Shown piece by piece: positions 50,237 to 58,989 of a stretch of 64,000 bases of DNA (positions are counted from its first letter, which is position 1; each line of letters opens with the position of its first letter). The translations under genes and the position numbers were made by a program. The stretch is from an uncultured Collinsella sp. (GTDB lineage Bacteria; Actinomycetota; Coriobacteriia; Coriobacteriales; Coriobacteriaceae): positions 1-64,000 of the forward strand of contig CABUQV010000007.1 of NCBI GenBank assembly GCA_902493855.1, given 5' to 3'. The notes beneath the pieces are model-generated. The model was given only the letters and a program-made list of their open reading frames with translations, was not told the DNA's origin and searched no databases.

Positions 50237-52233
50237 TATGCAAACTGGCTCAGATAGAGGTCGGCGTAGGCTCCCTCGGCAGCCAGCAACTCCTTATGCG
50301 TGCCTTGCTCGATGATGTTGCCGTGGTCCATGACCAGGATCAGGTCGGCATCCACAATCGTCGACAGGCGGTGTGCAATCACAAAGCTCGTGCGCCCGCG
50401 CATAAGTGCGTCCATGGCGCGGCCGATGGCAAGCTCGGTGCGCGTGTCCACGCTTGAGGTCGCCTCGTCCAGGATGAGAATCGCCGGGTTGTTGAGCAGC
50501 ACGCGCGCAATGGTCAGCAGCTGGCGCTGGCCCTGGCTAATGCTCTCGGCATCGTTGGCCACCCGCGTGTCATAACCCTGCGGCATGGTGCGCACAAAGA
50601 AGTCGACTTGCGCGGCGCGCGCAGCCGCCACGATCTCGTCGCGCGTCGCCTCGGGGCAGCCGTAGGCGATGTTTTCGGCAATCGTGCCGTCGAACAGCCA
50701 GGCGTCCTGCAGCACCATGCCAAACTGCTGGCGCAGCTCGCCGCGGTCCATGCGGCTCGTGTCCACGCCGTCGAGCGTAATACGGCCGCCGTCGATCTCG
50801 TAAAAGCGCATGAGCAGGTTGATGAGCGTGGTCTTGCCCGCACCCGTGGTTCCCACCACGGCGATCTTCTGACCTGGTTCGGCGATAAACGACACGTCGC
50901 GCATAAGCGGCTTGTCGGGCGAATAGCCAAAGCGCACACGCTCAAAAGCGACGCGGCCCTCAACGCGACCCGGCAGCTTGGCAGCCTCGTCCGGCAGCGG
51001 ATCGGCCTCCATCTCGGACTCATCGAGCAGGTCGAACACGCGCTCCGCACTCGCCAGTGCACTCTGCAGCGAGTTGAAAGTGAACGACAGCTGCGTCATG
51101 GGTTCGGACGCCTCGTAGATAAACTGGAAGAACGCCTGGAACACGCCGACGGTCATGTGACCGGCGACCAGCATGCTACAGCCCACCAGCGCGATCACGA
51201 TCTGCGCCAAACGGCCGATAAAGCGCACCGCAGGGCCGACGGCATTGATCATAAAGTCAGCCTTGGTACTCACGCGCGCTAGCTCCCTCGAGGCCTCATG
51301 CACTTCGGCAGAACTCTGGCGCTCGCGGTTAAACGCGCGAATCACCAGACGGCCCGAATAGCCCTCCTCGACCGCACTCGTAATCTTGGACACCCACTCC
51401 TGGCGCTCGCCGGTCACATCATGCGTGCGGCGCGAGACGACTTTGGTCACCAGCAGCGACAACGCCGTAAAGAACAAAAAGACCAGCGTGAGCGGCACGC
51501 TAAACACAAACATCACGCCCACGGCGCCCACCACGGTGCCGATCGACACCAGCAGCTGCAGCAGTCCGCGCTGCATGCTTTCGGACATCTTGTCCAGGTC
51601 GTTGGTCGCGCGGCTGACAACCTCGCCGGGGCGATGCGCGTCAAAATAGGCGAGCGGCAGACGGTTGAGCTTTTGAGCGATGCGGTTACGCAGACGCAGG
51701 TTGAGGCGTTCGGCCACGCTCGACATCAAAAAGCTCTGGAGCGCGTAGAACGAGGCGGCGGCCGTCCAGATCATAAAGTAGATGAAGATAGTCCTGCCGC
51801 AGTTCTCCCAGGTGATGCTGAAGGTGGTGTCGTTGGCAAACGCCAGCTTCACGTGTCCCCACAGTTCATCGATGACGCGGGCGCTGTACGCCGGCGCCGC
51901 GGTGTTAAAGATGACATAGAACACGATGCTCGCGAACACGAGGTAAAAGCGCCAGTGATCGCCGGAGGCCTCGCTCCACAGACGGCGCACCGTCGCCCAG
52001 GTGTCGCTGGGTTTCTCGTCCTCATCGTCCACATCGCGCATGCGCTCTGCCTCAGCGCGGGCGCGCTCGTCCTCGGCGCGTTCGTTTTCCTCGTAGAGCG
52101 CTTGGCGACGAGCCTCGCGCTCGGCTGCAGCCCTGGCGACATCGTCCAGACCGGGCGCGACCGCCGTCTCCTCAGCCGTCCCCACTGCCACGACGTCATC
52201 AACGACGACCTGCTTCTTGAGCTCCTCGGTCAT
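50236..52233 (-). CDS. Heterodimeric ABC exporter, catalytic subunit (pair 3)
   Basis: Half-transporter of 665 aa. A charged N-terminal extension of ~85 residues (rich in A, E and R) precedes the six membrane helices. In the nucleotide domain, Walker A is GTTGAGKTT, Walker B plus Glu is ILILDEATSSVD, and the H-loop is IAHRLST; the signature is ISQGQ. The ATG at 52233 lies 8 nt after GGAGG, which is inside the end of the partner gene. It probably exports a toxic compound recognised by the upstream MarR. Confidence 0.94.
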   Translation of the reverse strand: MTEELKKQVVVDDVVAVGTAEETAVAPGLDDVARAAAEREARRQALYEENERAEDERARAEAERMRDVDDEDEKPSDTWATVRRLWSEASGDHWRFYLVFASIVFYVIFNTAAPAYSARVIDELWGHVKLAFANDTTFSITWENCGRTIFIYFMIWTAAASFYALQSFLMSSVAERLNLRLRNRIAQKLNRLPLAYFDAHRPGEVVSRATNDLDKMSESMQRGLLQLLVSIGTVVGAVGVMFVFSVPLTLVFLFFTALSLLVTKVVSRRTHDVTGERQEWVSKITSAVEEGYSGRLVIRAFNRERQSSAEVHEASRELARVSTKADFMINAVGPAVRFIGRLAQIVIALVGCSMLVAGHMTVGVFQAFFQFIYEASEPMTQLSFTFNSLQSALASAERVFDLLDESEMEADPLPDEAAKLPGRVEGRVAFERVRFGYSPDKPLMRDVSFIAEPGQKIAVVGTTGAGKTTLINLLMRFYEIDGGRITLDGVDTSRMDRGELRQQFGMVLQDAWLFDGTIAENIAYGCPEATRDEIVAAARAAQVDFFVRTMPQGYDTRVANDAESISQGQRQLLTIARVLLNNPAILILDEATSSVDTRTELAIGRAMDALMRGRTSFVIAHRLSTIVDADLILVMDHGNIIEQGTHKELLAAEGAYADLYLSQFA

Positions 52234-52234
52234 G

Positions 52235-53971
52235 CTACTCACCTCCCTTCATCTGCGATTCCGCGATGGCGCGGTACACCTCGCAGGTCTCCATCAACTC
52301 GTCGTGCGTGCCCAAGCCCACGACCCCGCCATCCTTGAGCACCACGATCTGGTCGGCATGCAGAATGGTCGAGATACGCTGAGCGATGATGAGCACCGCG
52401 GCATCGCGCGTCTCGTCCTGCAGCGCATGACGCAGGGCCGCGTCGGTCTTGAAGTCCAGGGCCGAAAAGCTATCGTCGAAGATATACAGATCGGCGTGCT
52501 TCATGAGCGCACGGGCGATGGCCAGGCGCTGACGCTGACCGCCCGAGAAGTTCGTACCGCCCTGCGCCACCGGTGTATCGAGTCCCTGCGGCTGGTCGAG
52601 CACAAAGGTGCTCTGGGCAACCTGCAACGCGTGAAGCATGTCGGCCTCGGTCGCACCCTCGTTGCCATGGCGCAGGTTGCTCGCCACCGTGCCCGAGAAC
52701 AGCCACGCCTTCTGCGGCACGTAAGCGATATGCCCGCGAATCTCGTCTTGCGAAAGGTCGCGCAGGTCGACACCGTTAAGGCGTATGGCGCCCCTCGAGG
52801 CATCGTGGAAACGCAACAAGAGCTTGGCCACCGTCGATTTGCCCGATCCCGTCGAACCCACAATCGCGGTCGTCTGGCCACGGCGACAGGCAAAGCTCAG
52901 GTCACGCAGGGTGTCCTCGTCGGCATCGTCAAATCGAAACGACATATGATCGAACACGGCGACCGCGTCTGCTCCGTCCTTTGAGTCGGACGCGCCCGCG
53001 TCGAGCGTTCGCTCGCCATCGACGATGCTCGGCTCAATCTGGAGCACCTGTTGTGCACGGTTGAGGCACGCCGCGGCACGCGGCAACGTCAGGATCACCA
53101 TCTGCGCCATCATCACAAAGAACAGGATCAGAATCGCGTATTCCAACACGGCCGAGATGCTGCCGATTTGCATGGCGTGGACGCCCACACGATTGCCGCC
53201 CACCCACAGCACCGCCACCTCGGCGATGTTCATCAAAAAGAAGCTGGAGCTATCGAGGCCCACAAACAGGTGGTTGACCTTGATGGCGTTGGCCGCGTAA
53301 TCGCTAAACACCTCGTCTAGGCGCTGCTCCTCATGGCGCTCCTTGTTAAACGCGCGGATGACGCGCACGCCCACGATGTTCTCGCGCAGCACGACGTTCA
53401 TGCGGTCAATAAAACTCTGCAGGCGCATAAAAATCGGCGCTGCATTGGCGACCGTAAAGACCGCCGCCACCAGCACAATCGCCACGACTGCGCCCAGCAG
53501 CGTACCCATGGCGGGATCGATATGCCAGGCAAAGATGATGCCCGCCACGGCCAAAAACGGCACCGGCAGCACCAGCTGAATCGTCTGCAGAATCGCCTGC
53601 TGGATTACGTTGATGTCGTTGAGCGATCGCGTAATCATCGAGCCGGTGCCAAAGCGCTCAAAGTCGCTGGCAGACAGCTCGAGCGACTTGTCGTAGACGG
53701 CGTTGCGGATGTCACAGGCCACGTTGGCCGCCAGGCGAGCCGAAAGATAGCAGCCCAGTACCGCGCCGCCACTGGCCATGCCAGTCGCGACAAGCATGTA
53801 CAGGCCGTTGCGCAGGATGTAGTCGATATCACCCGTCGTGATGCCAGTATTGACCATATTCGCCAACATCGTAGGCACCAGCAGCGTGCCGACGTTATCT
53901 ATCAGCAGCACAAACAGCGTCACCGCAATCAGCCTGCGATACGGCCTCATAAACCTCATTAAGAGTCGCAC
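52235..53971 (-). CDS. Heterodimeric ABC exporter, degenerate-site subunit (pair 3)
   Basis: Partner half-transporter, 578 aa. Walker A is GSTGSGKST and the signature is the standard FSGGQ. Walker B reads YIFDDSFSALD, with Asp in place of Glu, and the H-loop reads IAQRIST, with Gln in place of His. The start is either GTG 53971, close to GGGGGAG, or ATG 53959, whose A overlaps the MarR stop (TAATG). Both overlap the regulator gene, so translation is coupled to it. Confidence 0.93.
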   Translation of the reverse strand: MRLLMRFMRPYRRLIAVTLFVLLIDNVGTLLVPTMLANMVNTGITTGDIDYILRNGLYMLVATGMASGGAVLGCYLSARLAANVACDIRNAVYDKSLELSASDFERFGTGSMITRSLNDINVIQQAILQTIQLVLPVPFLAVAGIIFAWHIDPAMGTLLGAVVAIVLVAAVFTVANAAPIFMRLQSFIDRMNVVLRENIVGVRVIRAFNKERHEEQRLDEVFSDYAANAIKVNHLFVGLDSSSFFLMNIAEVAVLWVGGNRVGVHAMQIGSISAVLEYAILILFFVMMAQMVILTLPRAAACLNRAQQVLQIEPSIVDGERTLDAGASDSKDGADAVAVFDHMSFRFDDADEDTLRDLSFACRRGQTTAIVGSTGSGKSTVAKLLLRFHDASRGAIRLNGVDLRDLSQDEIRGHIAYVPQKAWLFSGTVASNLRHGNEGATEADMLHALQVAQSTFVLDQPQGLDTPVAQGGTNFSGGQRQRLAIARALMKHADLYIFDDSFSALDFKTDAALRHALQDETRDAAVLIIAQRISTILHADQIVVLKDGGVVGLGTHDELMETCEVYRAIAESQMKGGE

Positions 53972-54471
53972 GTCTCCCCCTCTTCTTGTTTTTCCACTTG
54001 GCTCTCGGCGGCTATCTGCTGTTTAAACGCCTCGCACTCCTCGTTAAGCGCGTGGGAAAACTTGCCGACCAGGCGCATAATCTCACGCTGTTCCCAGGGC
54101 TCGAGCGCGCCAAAGGCACGCTGCTCGGCTTTAACCGCCGGCAACGCATAGTGCTCGGCGAACCGCCGGCCCTCATCGGTCAAACAAACGACCTTATTCT
54201 TACGACTGCCTTCGGCAAATTCCAGCGTTGCAAGCCCTCGCGCCGTCAGGGTTTTAATTGCCGAGTTAATGGTCTGCTTGCTATAGAACCATTCGCTCGT
54301 GAGCCGGCTCACAGCAACGTCTTCGGCCGCCGTGCTGATATCGACGAGCATCCAATAGGCGCAATCCGAAAGGCCACAGGCACGCGCGAACTCTGAATAA
54401 ATACGGTCGAGCCCGTTGAGCATCCGGTCTAAATCGCCCGACGTAACCGCGCAATCCATCTCTCCCACCAT
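53959..54471 (-). CDS. MarR family transcriptional regulator of ABC exporter pair 3
   Basis: Winged-helix regulator, 170 aa. The DNA-binding region includes AVSRLTSEWFYSKQTINSAIKTLTARGLATLEFAEGSRKNKVVCLTDEGRRFAE. The acidic C-terminus is EKQEEGETCDS. The start is ATG 54471 or ATG 54459, the second lying just after GGGAGAG. Two operator-like palindromes lie directly upstream, one of them inside the promoter, so it probably represses its own operon. Confidence 0.92.
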   Translation of the reverse strand: MVGEMDCAVTSGDLDRMLNGLDRIYSEFARACGLSDCAYWMLVDISTAAEDVAVSRLTSEWFYSKQTINSAIKTLTARGLATLEFAEGSRKNKVVCLTDEGRRFAEHYALPAVKAEQRAFGALEPWEQREIMRLVGKFSHALNEECEAFKQQIAAESQVEKQEEGETCDS

Positions 54472-54475
54472 TCAA

Positions 54476-54533
54476 TAGTCCGAATTTTGACTAATTGAGA
54501 TTTCAGATTAGTCCGAGTTTTGACTATCGTCAA
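54476..54533 (-). promoter_or_regulatory. Promoter and two MarR operators of ABC exporter pair 3
   Basis: On the minus strand TTGACG (54528-54533) and TAATCT (54505-54510) are separated by 17 nt. Two near-identical 18-bp palindromes of form TAGTC-N8-GACTA lie at 54509-54526, between -35 and -10, and at 54476-54493, just before the start codon. They differ at one central base. Their centres are 33 bp apart, about three helical turns. Confidence 0.8.
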
Positions 54534-54572
54534 GGGCTTCGTTCGCAGCGCGCAGGCTATATAACAGATCGA

Positions 54573-54610
54573 CAAAAAAGACCGCCGGCGCGGGGGCAGC
54601 GCCGGCGGTC
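54573..54610 (-). terminator. Terminator of the 96-aa protein gene
   Basis: On the minus strand GACCGCCGGCGCTG pairs with CGCGCCGGCGGTC and is followed by TTTTTT. It is a strong rho-independent terminator 26 bp after the stop. Confidence 0.92.
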
Positions 54611-54635
54611 ATGAGAGGAAATCGATTATTTGCTG

Positions 54636-54926
54636 CTAGGCTGCGACGGCCTCGTAGACCGTAGCGCCCGCAAAGCTGTCGTGAAGGCTCTTGCCGCAAA
54701 TCCACGGCAGCTCAACGACCTCGCAGACCGTGCTGACCAGCTCGGAGCAGTCCGTAAAGTGACCCTTATCGTTGAGGGTCTCGCAATCCTGAACACGCCA
54801 ATAGCCATCGGTGTGCGTGATGTAGTACTCGTGATCGTTGATCGACACGAAAGCGCGCGTCTTGGAACGCAGCAGCTTCAGAAATCCTTCGAAATCAGTC
54901 TCGACGACATCTCCAGCCTGGAACAT
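54636..54926 (-). CDS. Hypothetical protein, 96 aa
   Basis: Not assigned to a family. It is a soluble, acidic small protein with a mixed alpha/beta pattern: a basic KLLRSKTRAF segment, then INDHEYYITHTDGYWRVQDCETLND with several aromatics, then two cysteines (TDCSELVSTVCEVVELPWICG). The ATG at 54926 follows AGGAGGTAAC, a near-perfect ribosome site, and a strong terminator follows. It should therefore be a real, well-translated single gene. It lies divergently from the nitroreductase gene. Confidence 0.75.
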   Translation of the reverse strand: MFQAGDVVETDFEGFLKLLRSKTRAFVSINDHEYYITHTDGYWRVQDCETLNDKGHFTDCSELVSTVCEVVELPWICGKSLHDSFAGATVYEAVAA

Positions 54927-55218
54927 GATAGTTACCTCCTGGCCCGGCGCCACCACGGCGCGTTGATAAACGTTGGTACTCCTTTAGTAAAACCTTTATC
55001 GGTTGTTATGCGCACATCATTTAGGCAAGTGGTAAAAAAGCGCAGGGTAGACGGGATAAAACGTTTAACCATCCCAGCGGGTTTTCACATTCTGTCTGCC
55101 TTTTTATGCAGACCCACTTCTCTCATTGGTAGCCGGAGTTATTCGAAGCGCTTTGGGCGATTACGGTCTTGAGCCGACGGGTATGAACGTGGCATCTCAA
55201 TCAACGTCAGGAGGACTC

Positions 55219-55740
55219 ATGGAGACCATCGAAGCGCTCATCCACCGCCGCAGCTGCCGCAACTATAGCGACCGCCCTGTCGAGGCCGAGAAGCTCGCAC
55301 GCATTATCGAAGCCGGCCAGTATGCACCGAGTGGCATGGGACGCCAGCCGGTGACGTTTGTCGCCGTTACCGATCCGGCGACCGTCAAGCGCCTCTCGCA
55401 GCTCAATGCGCAAGTCATGGGCAGCAACAGCGACCCCTTCTATGGCGCCAAGACCGTTGTGGTGGTGCTGGTTGACCGCAGCGTGCCCACACATCTGGAA
55501 GACGGCTCGCTCGCCATGGGCAACTTGCTCAACGCCGCCTATGCACTGGGTGTCGATTCGTGCTGGATTCACCGCGCGCACGAGGTCTTTGACTCGCCCG
55601 AGGGCCTGGAGCTGCTGGCCAGTTGGGGCCTGCCCGCCGACGGCAGTCTGCGTGGTGTCGGTCACTGCATTCTGGGCTACGCCGAGGACACGCTACCCGA
55701 GGCAAAGCCGCGCCGCGACAACGTCGTCTACGTAAGGTAA
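55219..55740 (+). CDS. Nitroreductase family protein (short type)
   Basis: FMN-dependent oxidoreductase, 173 aa. The flavin-binding start is EALIHRRSCRNYSDRPVEAEKLARIIEAGQYAPSGMGRQPVTFVAV. The central helix region is GSLAMGNLLNAAYALGVDSCWIH and the end is GVGHCILGYAEDTLPEAKPRRDNVVYVR. It is about 110 residues shorter than the other nitroreductase in the window (34122-34970) and of the common anaerobe type. The ATG at 55219 follows CAGGAGGACTC. Confidence 0.92.
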   Translation: METIEALIHRRSCRNYSDRPVEAEKLARIIEAGQYAPSGMGRQPVTFVAVTDPATVKRLSQLNAQVMGSNSDPFYGAKTVVVVLVDRSVPTHLEDGSLAMGNLLNAAYALGVDSCWIHRAHEVFDSPEGLELLASWGLPADGSLRGVGHCILGYAEDTLPEAKPRRDNVVYVR

Positions 55741-55756
55741 CCCAGGAGCGTCAGCG

Positions 55757-55794
55757 GGGGTAGCTAATTTTGGACGGGCTATTTTAGCTACCCC
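55757..55794. repeat. Hairpin, family J copy 2
   Basis: GGGGTAGCTAATTTTGG and ATTTTAGCTACCCC pair around GACGGGCT. The segment GCTAATTT.GGACGGG is shared with 43070-43085. It lies between convergent genes and may be a terminator. Confidence 0.55.
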
Positions 55795-55803
55795 ACTCGC
55801 AAC

Positions 55804-56379
55804 TTATATTGACGTCGCCGTTGTCGTCGCTTCGTTCGTGTGAGTCGTTTCGGCTTCGCTGCCTTGTTCGTCCTCGTCCTTTTGCGCATCGGCGATGGTT
55901 GAGGCCGCCGCAACGATGCCGCGCTGGGGCGCGACGCCCGTCTGGGTCTGAGCGCCCTCGACAACTTCTGTACCTGCATGCGCGAGCTCGGGCGATTTAA
56001 ACACTGCGTCCAAGCTGGCGCCACCGCCGGCATAGCCAAGCGCAGCGAGTGCAATGACGATCACTGCAACGACGGCCACGATCGGCACATAACGATGCCA
56101 ACCAGCCGGGTTGAGCCCGCTGCGGCGAGCCGCCCCGCGACTGATGTAACCGAGCGTTCCGTCGTGCTTGAGCTTTGAGCCCACTACGCGTTTGCGGCCC
56201 CACAGTGAGGACTCTGCCTGCATTGCCAAGCGGGCGCTTGCCGAAGGATAGCCGTATTTAGTGCGCTTGAACGAGCCATCAAACCCCGAGGCGTGTTTAC
56301 CCCACGTCACCGATGTCGTGCGTCGGTTGACCGGCGCGGCACTCCGCCTTCTGCGGCTCGGTTTTGAAGTCTCGGTCAT
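55804..56379 (-). CDS. Hypothetical single-pass membrane protein with basic N-terminus
   Basis: Not assigned to a family, 191 aa. The first ~95 residues are basic and Ser/Arg-rich (KPSRRRRSAAPVNRRTTSVTWGKHASGFDGSFKRTKYGY), then a transmembrane helix (VPIVAVVAVIVIALAALGYAGGG, about 99-121). The acidic, Thr-rich C-terminal tail (KDEDEQGSEAETTHTNEATTTATS) is probably disordered. The charge distribution predicts a cytoplasmic N-terminus. The ATG at 56379 follows GAGGGC. It is monocistronic. Confidence 0.7.
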   Translation of the reverse strand: MTETSKPSRRRRSAAPVNRRTTSVTWGKHASGFDGSFKRTKYGYPSASARLAMQAESSLWGRKRVVGSKLKHDGTLGYISRGAARRSGLNPAGWHRYVPIVAVVAVIVIALAALGYAGGGASLDAVFKSPELAHAGTEVVEGAQTQTGVAPQRGIVAAASTIADAQKDEDEQGSEAETTHTNEATTTATSI

Positions 56380-56463
56380 ATGCCCTCGCACGCCGTAACC
56401 GAATCGAAACAATAACGCTTTGGACTGTAGCACACGCGTCGCGCGCGGTCACGGGCGCCTCGC

Positions 56464-57681
56464 TCAACGGTCATCGTCCTTCAGCAAGCGCCACAGCGTT
56501 GTACGGCTTATGCCCAGCACCTCCGCCGCACGGGTTCGGTTGCCGTGGAGATGATCTACAACCAGATGCGCGATATCTCGCTCGGTATCGGCCAGCGGTC
56601 GCAGGATATACAGGTCACTTTCGAGCGTCGGGGCGCCAAAGGTTGCGGTCTTAATCACGTCCTCTTGGGCGAGCACTTCCTCCGCCACAGCGCGGTCCAC
56701 CGTGCCCGCCCCCACCAATATATACAGTCGTTCCGAGACCTCGCGGAGCTGCAGATAATTGCGCGGCCAGCGGTAAGCATCGAGCGTCTTCGTCGCCGCG
56801 GCAGACAGTGTGGGCGCTGCCGTCCCAAATGCGTCAGCGAGATATTCCAAATAGCGCGCAACCTTCTTCGACGCGGCTCCCTGCTCGGCGATTGCCGGCG
56901 CCACGCTCACCGCACAGGCGAAGCGCTCGGTCACAAAGGCGGCTTGATCACTTTCGCTGCCGCCCGGCATGTCATTCGCCGTCAGCACCACATGGCAGCG
57001 CGTCGCCAACGCGGTGTCGGCCATCGTGGAGACCAGCTCGCGGAGGCGCTGGGGGCCAACCGCGTTCCAGCCCTCAATGCAAAGGGTCAGCCCCGTTTGG
57101 AACAGCGGCGATTCGGCGCTTTTGAGCACATGGCGCCAACCGCGCTCGGTAAGCTCATCGAGCGCAACGGAAACAAAGGGCTGATCGGCAAAAGGACCGT
57201 CCAGATAGAGGCGCTTGGCGATCTCAACCTGACCCGCTCCCAGCTCGCCCTCGAGCATAAGGGGCACGCCGCGCGCGTAGCTCTCGGCAACCGGTGCAGC
57301 CACCGCAGCGGCACCCTCAACGATGCCGTACGCGCTCGATTCGTAGCGGGCCTCAACTTCGTCGGCGTTGAGCCACTCGATGCCCGCATGCGCCGCGGCA
57401 CCGCGCACCTCGCGGACCACGACGACCCAAAGCCCCCCGCCCTCTTTGTCGGTGGGGCGAACGGTCAGGCTCAGGCGCGTACCCGCACGCCCCATAACCA
57501 GACGCGCGCCGTCTCCTATACGGTCGAGGCGCTCGGCAACAAAAGTCGCCACATCCCGCTCAAGCGCCGCGTCATTCATGGTCGAGATCGCGACGTCCCC
57601 ACGCGCATCGATTGCCAATGCCGAGGCCCCGGCAGCAGCCAGGGCCTCGGTCAAGATGTTCAGCTTGGCATCGCTATCCAT
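56464..57681 (-). CDS. Fis-type regulator with degenerate AAA+ domain
   Basis: Regulatory protein, 405 aa. The C-terminal ~45 residues form a Fis-type helix-turn-helix (RDIAHLVVDHLHGNRTRAAEVLGISRTTLWRLLKD). The middle region aligns with sigma-54 activator ATPases, but Walker A is GELGAGQVE without Lys, GAFTGA is missing, and Walker B is LTLCIEGWN. It therefore probably neither hydrolyses ATP nor contacts sigma-54. The N-terminal ~110 residues resemble a PAS-like sensory part. The ATG at 57681 follows CAGGGGC. It lies downstream of yeiH, separated by a structured 273-bp region. Confidence 0.85.
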   Translation of the reverse strand: MDSDAKLNILTEALAAAGASALAIDARGDVAISTMNDAALERDVATFVAERLDRIGDGARLVMGRAGTRLSLTVRPTDKEGGGLWVVVVREVRGAAAHAGIEWLNADEVEARYESSAYGIVEGAAAVAAPVAESYARGVPLMLEGELGAGQVEIAKRLYLDGPFADQPFVSVALDELTERGWRHVLKSAESPLFQTGLTLCIEGWNAVGPQRLRELVSTMADTALATRCHVVLTANDMPGGSESDQAAFVTERFACAVSVAPAIAEQGAASKKVARYLEYLADAFGTAAPTLSAAATKTLDAYRWPRNYLQLREVSERLYILVGAGTVDRAVAEEVLAQEDVIKTATFGAPTLESDLYILRPLADTERDIAHLVVDHLHGNRTRAAEVLGISRTTLWRLLKDDDR

Positions 57682-57812
57682 GATTTGCCCCTGTCCGCGG
57701 CGACATGCAGCCGCCGACGGTCGCACGACCGAGTGTTTCAAAATTGAACGATATTGCTCACCAAACACTATAGGGCAGAAAGCGCCGTCCTGCGAGTATA
57801 GGTGTTGCCCCG

Positions 57813-57911
57813 CATCGCCATCCTGGCGGGGCGATAAGAGCTCTTCGGGACTTATAAACCTGCGGACAAGCCATACCCGCAAGAGCTCCTATCGCTCCAC
57901 CGCAGGCTTGC
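57813..57911 (-). ncRNA. Candidate structured leader between yeiH and the Fis-type regulator gene
   Basis: On the minus strand GCGATAGGAGCTCTT (57881-57895) pairs with AAGAGCTCTTATCGC (57831-57845). Inside lies the hairpin TGCGG...CCGCA. An upstream segment, AAGCCTGCGG (57901-57910), could instead pair with CCGCAGGTTT inside the element, giving mutually exclusive folds. A GC-rich hairpin (CCCCGCCAGGATGGCGATGCGGGG, 57808-57831) follows. The layout resembles an attenuator or riboswitch, but no known family was recognised. Confidence 0.45.
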
Positions 57912-57954
57912 GCTCACCAGCAACCAGCACGCAGCACGCAAACAAGCTATTTCT

Positions 57955-58989
57955 CTACCAGATTCCCAGCACGTGCTGCATTCCCAAACTCATGCACGCA
58001 ATGCCAATCCAGCAGCAAAAGCCCAATGCGATGGGCTTGCCGCCCTTTTTGACCAGCTCGACGATATCGGTATTAAAGCCAATAGCCGCCATGGCCATCA
58101 CAATAAAGAACTTCGACAGCTCCTTGATGGGCGCCGTAATGGACGCGGGAAGCTGAAGCACCGTGGTGATTACGCTCGCCAGCACAAAGAACAGCACAAA
58201 CATGGGAAACGCGCGTTTAAGCGAGAACGTGCTTCTGGCGTCGCCGCCGGCCTTGCGTGCCAGATGCATCTGCCAGCATGCGAGAACCAACGTAATGGGA
58301 ATAATGGCCAGCGTCCTAGTGAGCTTGACCACCGTGGCGCTCTCGAGCACATTGGCGCCGGGATGCATACTGTCCCAGGCGCTCGCCGCAGCCGTTACGG
58401 ACGAGGTGTCGTTGATGGCGGTGCCGGCAAACAGGCCAAAGCCCTCGTTGGTCAGCCCGAGCATGCCGCCGAGCGTCGGAAACACGAGCGCCGCGATAAC
58501 GTTAAACAGGAAGATGACCGAAATAGCCTGGGCAATCTCGCGATCGTCGGCATCGATGACGGGTGCGGTCGCGGCGATGGCCGAACCGCCGCAAATCGAC
58601 GAACCCACACCCACAAGCGTCGCGATCTTACCCGGCACGTTCATAACGCGGCAGAGCACAAAGGCGATGACAAGCGAGGTCGAGATTGTCGCCACGATAA
58701 TCGGCAGCGACTGGGCGCCCTTGGACAGAATCTGGGAGAGGTTCATGCCAAAGCCAAGCAGGATAACCGCGTACTGCAAGACTTTTTTGGACGTATAGGT
58801 AACGCCGGCGGCGAGCTGTTCGCGACGATTCTTGGGAAAGACGAGCGCCAGGACCATGCCAAAGAGGATGGCAAACACCGGACCGCCGACCACTTCAATT
58901 TGTTTGCCGAGCAACGTCGCGGGAATGGCGATGATCAGGCAGAACAAGACGCCTTTCCAGCGCTCGCGTACGAAATTTGCCAGTTGCAT
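57955..58989 (-). CDS. yeiH: YeiH family putative anion exporter
   Basis: Polytopic membrane protein of the UPF0324/YeiH family, 344 aa with about ten hydrophobic segments. Typical motifs: ILFGMVLALVFPKN, YAVILLGFGMNLSQI, VGVGSSICGGSAIAATAPVIDADDREIAQAISVIFLFN and FAGTAINDTSSVTAAA. The family is linked to export of sulfate or other sulfur anions, but biochemical proof is limited. The ATG at 58989 follows GAAGGAATCCC. It is divergent from a GntR regulator gene, which may control it. Confidence 0.93.
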   Translation of the reverse strand: MQLANFVRERWKGVLFCLIIAIPATLLGKQIEVVGGPVFAILFGMVLALVFPKNRREQLAAGVTYTSKKVLQYAVILLGFGMNLSQILSKGAQSLPIIVATISTSLVIAFVLCRVMNVPGKIATLVGVGSSICGGSAIAATAPVIDADDREIAQAISVIFLFNVIAALVFPTLGGMLGLTNEGFGLFAGTAINDTSSVTAAASAWDSMHPGANVLESATVVKLTRTLAIIPITLVLACWQMHLARKAGGDARSTFSLKRAFPMFVLFFVLASVITTVLQLPASITAPIKELSKFFIVMAMAAIGFNTDIVELVKKGGKPIALGFCCWIGIACMSLGMQHVLGIW

